Of a stretch of 64,000 nt of DNA, positions 1-10,800 are shown one piece after another. Source of the DNA: Mesostigma viride (Eukaryota; Streptophyta; Mesostigmatophyceae; Mesostigmatales; Mesostigmataceae); contig RPFO01000976.1 of assembly GCA_009746045.1 (NCBI GenBank), positions 124,001 through 188,000 on the forward strand. Direction: 5' to 3'. The translations under genes were made by a program, and so were the position numbers. How positions within the stretch are numbered: the stretch's first letter is position 1; every line of letters starts with the position of its first letter. The notes beneath the pieces are model-generated. The model was not told the origin of the DNA and ran no database searches. It saw only the letters and a program-made list of their open reading frames with translations.

Positions 1-214
1 ACAGGTCGTGGGGACTGGGGCATGGGGCAGGCCCTCAGCCACCTGCACGTGATGTGGTCAGAGGCAAGTCACAAGCAGGGGCACAGTGGGCAGGTGGGAC
101 GGGGCAGGGGACCTGGGGCACGAGCCATGAAACTTTCCTTTGCATGTATAGGCAGGCAGGCTGGCAGGGGACATGGGGCACGAGGCTTGGGCCGTGGGGT
201 ATGTGGCATGGGTC

Positions 215-530
<316 letters not shown>

Positions 531-951
531 AGGCAGCCACATGCACGAGATGTGATTATTGGCAAGCCAGCCAGCGGGGGCACCACAGGGAGGGGACAGG
601 GGGAAGGGGGGAGGGGGCGGGGGGCAGGGGACAGGCGGCAGGGGGCAGGGGGAGCCTTTCTGAAGCTATGAGTCACAGGTCGTGGGGACTGGGGCATGGG
701 GCACGCCCTCAGCCACCTGCACGTGATGTGGTCAGAGGCAAGTCACAAGCAGGGGCGCAGTGGGCAGGTGGGACGGGGCAGGGTACCTGGGGCACGAGCC
801 ATGAAACTTGGGGCATGGGGAGTGGGGCGTTGGGCAGGAAGGTAGGGGTGGTACACACGCACATGCCCTGCCATGCCCTGCGATCCCGCAAAAGGGCACC
901 GTGGGGTCTTGTGGGTTGTCACATGTTGTTATGGGGTGCATATTTGCAGGG
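531..951 (+). repeat. G-rich cassette body following the CCAG array
   Basis: It begins with a conserved boundary (GGCAGCCACATGCACGAGAT) and continues into a run of G3-G6 tracts near 594-652. Then follow the segments with GTGGGGACTGGGGCATGG and CAGCCACCTGCACGTGATG. The same body follows each long CCAG array in the window. The dense G tracts could form G-quadruplexes. No coding potential is supported. Confidence 0.8.
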
Positions 952-1888
952 ACATGAAGATGGGTGACCGCGCCGTAACCGAGACGTGTGTGGTGGCAAC
1001 ATGCCGCCTGGATACCAGCTGGCCTTGCTTCGTTAGATACATTTATGGCGTGCCCTTGCCGTGGTCACAGTGGTCACAGTGAGGGCCTGTGGTTGCCCCA
1101 TACTGGTGGTGGTTATAAAGAAGTTAGCGAATACAAAACTTTCTTTGTTAAGGTGATTTTGAAGTGGGCATGAGCGATCGTGCACATGCTAACATTTGAT
1201 GGCCATTCCATGGTGAAGTTGGGAATTGGATGGGATTGTTTGATAAAGATGCGGTGGTGTGTCTTAAAATGAGCTGTGCTAATCTCATTATGAAGTGCTC
1301 AAGACAACTCATTATAATAAATCAGAGTTGTCCAGAACAAACATTGTCTGCATCATGCCCCAACTTGAACACTACATGAAGTGTGACACCTATGCTACGT
1401 GTGTTGCGGGCTAGCTGTGTCAGCAAACAATTTTAGCTTTTAGCCCTCAAATCGTGTCCAACTCGCGCCTAACAATAAGAGCCAGTTGCACCTAGCATGG
1501 TAATGTCCACAAACTAACCTAAAACAGTTTAGTGTCCATACTGGGACCAAAGCACACTCATATAGGGACTTTGGTCTGGCAGGCCCCCAGCGGCTTGGCC
1601 GGCCAGGGTGGCATATTGTGACCTGGCCTGGCCCCAAGGGCATTCCCAAAAGGGTAGGGAAACATGCCACGAACTACACCCAGATGTTGCTGTCCAGTGG
1701 CTGGGATGAGTAGGTCATCTAGATGACCTACTCATCCCAGCCATAACTCATAAAAAAAGCCTACAATATTTGGAACGAATCCATGCATCGATGCTCCTAC
1801 ACCAATCAGTTTTCTGCACCGCCATAGCCTCGAATTTGCATGTACGTAATTATTTCGTCCCAGTGGACCTTTAGCGAGATGACTTGCC
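952..1888 (+). repeat. Module C, copy 1
   Basis: Low-copy repeat of about 0.9 kb, found with small differences in 12 places. It holds a TATAAAG near 1114, an AATAAA near 1318, and a + strand open stretch whose peptide includes the motif HATNYTQ. Differences between copies change residues in each frame I checked, so I do not call it coding. This copy carries the extra palindrome at 1699-1742. Confidence 0.8.
1699..1742. repeat. Perfect 44-bp palindrome
   Basis: Two 22-bp arms meet at 1720/1721 with no spacer. The left arm begins GGCTGGGATGAGTAGG and the right arm is its exact reverse complement. Most other module C copies have only the right arm, joined directly to TGTTGCTG. The same palindrome is at 39237-39280 and a damaged one is at 61185-61215. 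Confidence 0.95.
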
Positions 1889-2330
1889 TGAACGTGTTCA
1901 GACGGGGAGCGTGGCAGGAAACGGCTCGAAGCCGCTGGGAAAAGCAGGGGGCTCCGCCTGCGGACGGGCCGTACGAAGCCGAAATTTTATGGCTCCCGCT
2001 GGCCCCCCCGCCTCGGCGCCCTCGGCCACTGCCCCTTCGCGCTGCGCGCCCCGCGTGGCGCCGGCGTTCCCGAGGACGCACCCCGCGGGTGTACGCGCCA
2101 ATCGCCCGCTCAGGCGCCAAAAAGTCCGGGCCCCGAAGGGGCCCCCAACTTGTCAACTACTATATTACGATCGTGTTGCGCAAAGGAGAAACCCGAACAT
2201 CCTGACACCGCCGCGGGCGCCGTACCGTACGGCCTGATCGCACCCCCACGACCGAGGGCCATCCCTGAAATCCTGCGGAGCCGCGAGTTACGGCCCGTAA
2301 CCGCTCGCCTGAACGCCGTCACACCCTCCT
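1889..2330 (+). repeat. Module D, GC-rich block, copy 1
   Basis: It starts with the CTGAAC-GT-GTTCAG inverted pair and passes through a very GC-rich core. Inside is the hairpin GGGCCCC-GAA-GGGGCCC (2128-2144). It ends near the CACACCCTCCTAAGATCGAG boundary. The ORFs of roughly 120 codons across it follow from GC richness and lie in several overlapping frames, so none is called. Confidence 0.8.
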
Positions 2331-2807
2331 AAGATCGAGTCTTACCTATTCTGAACAGAAGCTGAATTCAGCAAAATGCACGAGAAATGCCGGGGGGCAT
2401 ATACGGCTGGGGGCAAGAGTTTATACACGAAGGATCTCTCTCCAAACAAAGTACTAGAAATACTAAGGGTTCAGACTGAATGGGAAATTTTGAGTGTTCA
2501 GACTGAACGGGAAATGTGCAGAAAATTAAGTTCGAACCCTAGTCTGAACGGTTTTCGCCTTCAATTTTCGGTTCGGCCTACTTCCCACGCCATTTCCGTG
2601 CCAATTTTTGCGAGATGACTGAACTGAACGTGTTCAGAAGGGGAGCGTGGAAAAAAACGGCTCGAAACTCTGAAAACCAGGGGGCTCAGCCCAAAATCCA
2701 GCCGTACGAAACGGAAATTTTAGGGCTCCCGCTGGCACCCCCCACCTCCGACCCTGACGAAAATACGGACTTGAAGTGTTCAGGCTGAACGGGGAAAGTT
2801 GGACCGG
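2331..2807 (+). repeat. Module E, CTGAAC/GTTCAG-rich block, copy 1
   Basis: It contains repeated GTTCAGACTGAA-type pairs near 2469 and 2493 and an everted CTGAACGTGTTCAG near 2625. A block at about 2625-2750 is a diverged paralogue of the first 130 bp of module D (shared AACGGCTCGAA, GCAGGGGGCTC, GGCTCCCGCTGGC). It starts with a GCTGAATTCAGC palindrome near 2369. No gene is supported. Confidence 0.75.
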
Positions 2808-4123
2808 TCGAACCGTACCAAATTTTAGTTCGCATGCAGGGCGGGGCGAGCGTCGCGTCGAACACACCAGGCTGGGCAGTGGCAATTGGTAAAGTGAACG
2901 TGAATAACAAAAGCGGCATGGTCGGGGCAAAAAATTTTAATGAAACAAAAAGCGACGTGCTGCGGAAGCAACCATAGTTGTTGCTGGATGGCGATGGCGG
3001 GCGACGTAGCATGTGAAATCGGGATGGGGAATGCGAATTCATGGCTTTCAAAAGTTTGTATTGGAAGAGTACGTAGGAAACTTTCGGAGCTGGCGGGGCG
3101 TCAACCCCGTGCAACCTGCGTGGGAGAGGTCCGTGTCGCTATGGCATTTGCTGTATAATAGCCAGCGACCTGGAAATTGAACGTCGTCATCAGATTGTTT
3201 TGTTTCAGTGTCGTCATTCTTCAGTTTTACGTATTTCACGCCTTGTAAAATCAGTTTTGCTGTTCATGGAAGACGTGGGATGGGGCAAACGAATGTCTGG
3301 TGTCACCATAGACAGTTTCGATTGAGCGCTGGATTGCTTGGAACGGGACGAACGCTGGCGATGGCGATTTGTGTCAAAGATGTGGTCAATGTATCTGCTT
3401 TTATCTAATGTGATTTACGTTTACCGTAATCTTATGCAATTTCCTTTTTTCCAGACGAATTTTCTTGGTCGCAGCGTGCACGTACCGGACCAAGAGTCTG
3501 TCTTCCATTGTCGTATCCGTGGGGTGCGTCCTCTTCATTCTCCTGGGGAATGTCATTGCCACGTTATCCGTGTTGCTTTCTTCTGGAACAGGCTGGGCAG
3601 GGAAAGCCCATGATTGCTCATGGATGATTTCTCATGCACCAATTTTGGGAGTCGTTGACTGCTGTGCTTCCTGACGTTGATGGTGGTTTTGCGTGTGATA
3701 AGCTGCCTTGCTTTGCACGTGAGTTTTCACTGGGCTATATGGGTGAAGGTGAGCAACTAGGGGTGTGTCATGGTGTGCTATATTGCTTCCATCCAGCATA
3801 TCCAAAGTTAGACTTGCTCTAATGGCTGTGCAATATTTGTGTTGTGCAGATTTTTACTGGGCTGAAGCCAAATTCACGCATGGGTAGACAGTTTGCTGCA
3901 CGTGAATTTTTACTGGGCTGTAACCATGTGTTGTGCCACATTTTTCTACATGGATTCATCATACTTGCTGTCAAACGTAGGCCCCATTCGCTTGCACACT
4001 GAATTTTGCTTTGCTGGCTGTGTAATTTTGATGTCTCATTGTGCAGGCGTGCCCGCTACCTGATCAACCAGGTGTGCTTTGCATTGTGCCAGCGGGGCCA
4101 TGTTTGTTTCCTTTGCATGTGTA
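2808..4123 (+). repeat. Module F, copy 1 (contains exon-like core 3455-3674)
   Basis: The 1.3-kb module begins GTTGGACCGGTCGAACC and ends TTTCCTTTGCATGTGTAG. It is found seven times nearly complete plus one partial copy. Besides the core exon it holds long open stretches that change frame, as expected of exons and introns. This copy has lost about 13 bp near 3922 and carries a 2-bp insertion near 2950 compared with the others. Confidence 0.75.
3455..3674 (+). CDS. Exon encoding a 72-residue single-pass membrane segment, copy 1
   Basis: A pyrimidine tract and CCAG acceptor precede it. Read from its second base it gives 72 residues then TGA. Residues about 15-42 form one strong membrane helix (core SIVVSVGCVLFILLGN), followed by a Cys-containing tail ending DCCAS. 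Against the other seven copies, six of ten variable sites are synonymous in this frame (Thr, Thr, Leu, Ile, Pro, Gly codons), while the competing frame changes residues at most of them. The upstream exon could not be placed: no donor gives the needed phase. Family unknown. It may be a terminal exon of a small membrane protein gene or a decaying copy. Confidence 0.4.
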
Positions 4124-5690
<1,567 letters not shown>

Positions 5691-6592
5691 TGGGTGACCG
5701 CGCCGTAACCGAGACGTGTGTGGTGGCAACATGCCGCCTGGATACCAGCTGGCCTTGCTTCGTTAGATACATTTATGGCTGCATGTGATGGTGTGCCCTT
5801 CCCGTGGTCACAGTGGTCACAGTGAGGGCCTGTGGTTGCATCATACTGGTGGTGGTTATAAAGAAGTTAGCGAATACAAAACTGTCTTTCTTAAGATGAT
5901 TTTGAAGTGGGCATGAGCGATCGTGCACATGCTAACATTTGATGGCCATTCGATGGTGAAGTTGGGAATTGGATGGGATTGTTTGATAAAGATGCGGTGG
6001 TGTGTCTTAAAATGAGCTGTGCTAATCTCATTATGAAGTGCTCAAGACAACTCATTATAATAAATCAGAGTTGGAACAAACATTGTCTGCATCATGCCCC
6101 AACTTGAACACTACATGAAGTGTGACACCTATGCTACGTGTGTTGCGGGCTAGCTGTGTCAGCAAACAATTTTAGCTTTTAGCCCTCAAATCGTGTCCAA
6201 CTCGCGCCTAAAAATAGGAGCCAGTTGCACCTTGCATGGTAATGTCCACAAACTAACCTAAAACAGTTTAGTGTCCATACTGGGACCAAAGCACACTCAT
6301 ATAGGGACTTTGGTCTGGCAGGCCCCCAGCGGCTTGGCCGGCCAGGGCGGCATATTCTGACCTGGCCTGGCCCCAAGGGCATTCCCAAAAGGGTAGGGAA
6401 ACATGCCACGAACTACACCCAGATGTTGCTGGATGACCTACTCGTCCCAGCCATAACTCATAAAAAATGCCTACAATATTTGGAACGAATCCATGCATCG
6501 ATGCTCCTACACCAATCAGTTTTCTGCACCGCCATAGCCTCGACTTTGCATGTACGTAATTATTTCGTCCCAGTGGACCTTTAGCGAGATGA
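5691..6592 (+). repeat. Module C, copy 2
   Basis: Same organisation as copy 1 but without the palindrome: TGTTGCTG is followed directly by GATGACCTACTCGTCC. No gene is seen. Confidence 0.8.
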
Positions 6593-7035
6593 CTTGCCTG
6601 AATGTGTTCAGATGGGGCGCGTGCCAGGAAACGGCTCGAAGCTGGGAAAAGCAGGGGGCTCCGCCTGCGGACGGGCCGTACGAAGCCGAAATTTTATGGC
6701 TCCCGCTGGCCCCCCGCCTCGGCGCCTTCGGCCACTGCCCCTTCGCGCTGCGCGCCCCGCGTGGCGCCGGCGTTCCCGAGGACGCACCCCGCGGGTGTAC
6801 GCGCCAATCGCCCGCTCAGGCGCCAAAAAGTCCGGGCCCCGAAGGGGCCCCCAACTTGTCAACTACTATATTACGATCGTGTTGCGCAAAGGAGAAACCC
6901 GAACATCCTGACACCGCCGCGGGCGCCGTACCGTACGGCCTGATCGCACCCCCACGACCGAGGGCCATCCCTGAAATCCTGCGGAGCCGCGAGTTACGGC
7001 CCGTAACCGCTCGCCTGAACGCCGTCACACCCTCC
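6593..7035 (+). repeat. Module D, copy 2
   Basis: GC-rich block like copy 1, including the GGGCCCC hairpin. It continues into the same CACACCCTCCTAAG boundary. Confidence 0.8.
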
Positions 7036-7459
7036 TAAGATCGAGTCTTACCTATTCTGAACAGAAGCTGAATTCAGCAAAATGCACGAGAAATGCCGGG
7101 GGGCATATACGGCTGGGGGCAAGAGTTTATACACGAAGGATCTCTCTCCAAACAAAGTACTAGAAATACTAAGGGTTCAGACTGAATGGGAAATTTTGAG
7201 TGTTCAGACTGAACGGGAATTGTGCCAAAAATTTAGTTCGAACACATTTCTGAACGGGTTTTTCGTTTAATTTTTGGTTGGGCCTACTTCCCACGCAATT
7301 TCCTTTCCAATTTTTGCGAGATGACTGAACTGAACGTGTTCAGACGGGGAGCGTGGCAAAAAAACGGCTCGAAACTGTGAAAAGCAGGGGGCTCAGCCCC
7401 AAAAACGGCCGTACGGAACCGAAATTTTTGGGCTCCCGCTGGCCCCCCGTTATATAGTG
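7036..7459 (+). repeat. Module E, copy 2, truncated into module G
   Basis: The usual inverted hexamers and the D-like paralogue block are present. The block stops after GGCTCCCGCTGGCCCCCC at about 7449 and joins the 5' flank of the multi-exon gene instead of module F. Confidence 0.75.
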
Positions 7460-7759
7460 GAGCTACGAAACGAGTTGAGACTGTATGGGACACGTGGCAG
7501 TATGACAGTGAAAGTGACAGTGACAGGATAGTTGACAGTTTGGAGTGTTGTGAACCAGCGAATTTGGGGCGCGGTGTTTTGGGAGTGCGTGGCGATGGAT
7601 GCAATATAGTTGGCATCGTCAGAATGCTCGGCATTGTTAAGGGACGTAAGGGAACCATGTACATTGCTCACGCCGGGAAATTGGAATTACTGTAGCTCGG
7701 GGACAAGATCGCACTAGTTGTGCTGTTGTGATAGCATTGTCATCAGCCGTAGGTAATCG
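7460..7759 (+). promoter_or_regulatory. 5' flank of the multi-exon gene
   Basis: It begins GAGCTACGAAACGAG, the same start as in the three truncated gene copies, and contains GACAGTGA-type short repeats. A TATATAG lies near 7450 just upstream. A short open stretch beginning MYIAHA (7656) is ended by TAG in this copy but runs further in the truncated copies, so it is taken as untranslated. TAA at 7754 closes the coding frame just before the chosen start. Promoter role is inferred only from position. Confidence 0.35.
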
Positions 7760-7828
7760 ATGGCCAACGCCGCTTTCAGAATGAGGAGGTGGACGTTATA
7801 CCTGATATCAATATACTTTGTTGGGCAG
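7760..7828 (+). CDS. Exon 1 of the multi-exon gene
   Basis: It encodes residues 1-23. From the second Met (7781) it reads MRRWTLYLISIYFVGQ, a basic then hydrophobic stretch like a signal peptide or anchor. It ends at a GTGAGT donor in phase 0. Confidence 0.6.
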
Positions 7829-10800
7829 GTGAGTGGCCACGGAAAGGTTTCGATGCTTCCTTATTTCTGCATTCTGCATTGACCACTTGAGCGAGTCAGG
7901 ATATTGCTTAGCGCGTAGGGGTTGCAGGATGGCGTTGACGTTGTTGGGAATACGACGTGTGAATTTGTGTTCGTGTGCCTTCTCATACGTGTAGGCGAGC
8001 ACGGTTGTCAGTGTGGACCCGCGGCCAGAATCGTATCATTACGTCGAGCAAGCCTGGCTTTACCAGGGCGATGTCTCGTTGCAGCAGGCCTACGTCCGGG
8101 ATGTGCTGAATTGGTTGGCGCTGTCGCCACCTGACGGCTTCTGCGACAACGTTTATTTGACGGTGAGTTCCTTGTGGCGTTACTCTGCTATGAGCATATG
8201 TTTTTGGAAACGTGATGTTCTGGGCATGGTTGCCGTGTGTTATATTGTGGAAAGATAATAGTTAACTTATTTGGGCTGGTTATTTTTTGCTGGGGGGCCG
8301 GGCCCGTTCTTGCTCTGGTCGCAGATGTTACATCTCGTGTCGTTCCTGCCTCCCATGCCGAGCGGTGGGCAGACTTATGCGGAGGTGCAGCTGGTGAGTC
8401 TTTTGCTCTGTGGATTTCGTGGTGATGTCCACTATGATTTTTGTACTATTAATTGAGTGGAGTGTAGGGTAGGCACCACGCGACCCCCTGGCAGTTGCCA
8501 ACCCACCAAATGATGGACCTGCACGACCCCACTTTGCCCACATGATGGGCTAGTGTGGGGGAAGCCTCCCTCCAAGTTTCAGGCCAATCCAAGCCCGTTT
8601 GCATATTTTAGGACCATGGCTCACCCCTAACAGGAGGCACGTGCTAGCACGCATGAGGGACCATGTCACCCCCTGGCAGCATCCACTCCCTCAAATGATG
8701 GACCTGCACGACCCCACTTTGCCGACATGATGGGATAGTGTGGGGGAAGCCTCCCTCCAAGTTTCAGGCCAATCCAAGCCCGTTTGCATATTTTAGGACC
8801 ATGGCTCACCCCTAACAGGAGGCACGTGCTAGTGCACATGACGGACCATGTCACCCCCTGGCAGCATCCACTCCCTCAAATGATGGACCTGCACGCCCCC
8901 ACTTTGCCCACATGATGGGCTAGTGTGGGGGAAGCCTCCCTCCAAGTTTCAGGCCAATCCAAGCCCGTTTGCATATTTTAGGACCATGGCCCACCCCTAA
9001 CAGGAGGCACGTGCTAGCACGCATGAGGGACCATGTCACCCCCTGGCAGCATCCACTCCCTCAAATGATGGACCTGCACGACCCCACTTTGCCGACATGA
9101 TGGGATAGTGTGGGGGAAGCCTCCCTCCAAGTTTCAGGCCAATCCAAGCCCGTTTGCATATTTTAGGACCATGGCTCACCCCTAACAGGAGGCACGTGCT
9201 AGTGCACATGACGGACCATGTCACCCCCTGGCAGCATCCACTCCCTCAAATGATGGACCTGCACGCCATTATTTGCTTCGTGTTTGCTCTCGTGTTTGTT
9301 GATTGCTTAGCTGGAGGCTGCACGATTTGGCACTGCCAACGAGTTCCTGGTAGCGGCCGCGGCGTGTAACGGGGACCCAGCGCAGTGCCTCGCTCGCACG
9401 CGGTTTCTTGCGGGCATGCTCGAAGCACGGCGACTGCGCCAGGTGTATCAGCTTGAAGATCAACTGTTTGCATCAGAAGACTATTTGGACAGCGTAAGTG
9501 GATGTGTGTGAGGAGATTAACTGTACAGACATTGTTCTTTGGTTGTTGTGTTTCTGGCATGCGTGCGTGGGTGTGGGGGGGGGCAGGCATCCGTGCGTGG
9601 GTGTGGGAGGGGCTGGCATGTGTTCGTGGTGGTGGGGGCTGCCATGCGTTCGTGGGCGTGGGGGGGAGCTGCCATGCATGCATGTGGGTCGGGGCGGGGT
9701 GCCATGAATTCGTGGGTGTGGGTTTAGGGGAGGGCTGGCATGCATGCCTGGGTTCGTGGCGTGGGTTTGTGGGTGGCTGGCATGCGTGCCTGGGTTCGTG
9801 GGGAGTGCCATGCATGCGTGGGTTTGTGGGGGGCTGGCATGCGTGCATGTGGGAGGGGCTGGCATGCGTGCGTGGGTGTGTGGGGTGGCTGGCATGCGTG
9901 CGTGCATGTGGGGGGTGGCTGGCATGCATGTGTGGATTTATGGGAGGGCTGGCATGCATGCGTGGGTTCGTGGGGTGGCTGGCATGCATGCGTGGGTGTG
10001 GGGGGTGGCTGGCATGCATGCGTGCATGTGGGGGGGGGCTGACATGCGTGCGTGGGTTCGTGGGGTGTCGGCCATGCGTGCGTGGGTGTGGGGGGTGGCT
10101 GGCATGCGTGCGTGGGTTTAGGGGGTGGCTGGCATGCATGCCTGGGTTCGTGGGGTGGGCTGGCATCCGTGCGTGGGTGTTGGGGGTGGCTGGCATGCGT
10201 ACGTGGGTGTGGGGGGGGGCTGGCATGCGTGCGTGCGTGTGGGGGGGGGCTGGCATGCATGCGTGGGTTTGTGGGGGGGCTGCCATGCATGCGTGGGTGT
10301 GTGGGGGGTGGCTGGCATGCGTACGTTGGTGAGGGGGGTGGCTGGCATGCATGCGTGCATGTGGGGGGGGGCTGGCATGCGCGTGTGGATTTATGGGAGG
10401 GCTGGCATGCATGCGTGGGTGGGAGGATTACCATTCCAATGATAGCTCTTTACAACATGACAAATGTACAGACACCTTGCGGCGATGGTAAAATTGGTGG
10501 TTAATATTGTAATGCATATCTGTTGGCATCTTTTTTGTGCCCTTTTGGATCTGCAGGCTCAACGTATTGCAAACCTTTTGCAGCATTGGGGGCGTAGGTG
10601 CTTGGAAGGCGATGGGAGTGGTGGAGGTGGACGCGTTGGGAACGCAGCGATTGCGCCCTTGTCTATGTTGCAGCCAAGCATGGGTGTGCCTGTGGCGCAT
10701 GTAGTAGCGAGCTGGCCACCAGTCATGCGTGCGCAGGGGACGGGTGTGTGGCCACAGCCAAGGGCTGTTCAGGAAGGGCCAGCATCAGCGGGGTGGCAAG

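Noticed and set aside
1840-2205. Open frame of about 120 codons across module D, repeated at each D copy
   Set aside because: GC-rich DNA with several overlapping open frames, no consistent silent-change pattern, and frames broken by indels in several copies.
9246-10412. Minus-strand open frame of 388 codons rich in His, Pro and Ala, and its + strand counterparts
   Set aside because: Produced by the GT-rich minisatellite inside intron 4. Several frames are open at once, and the region lies between clear splice sites.
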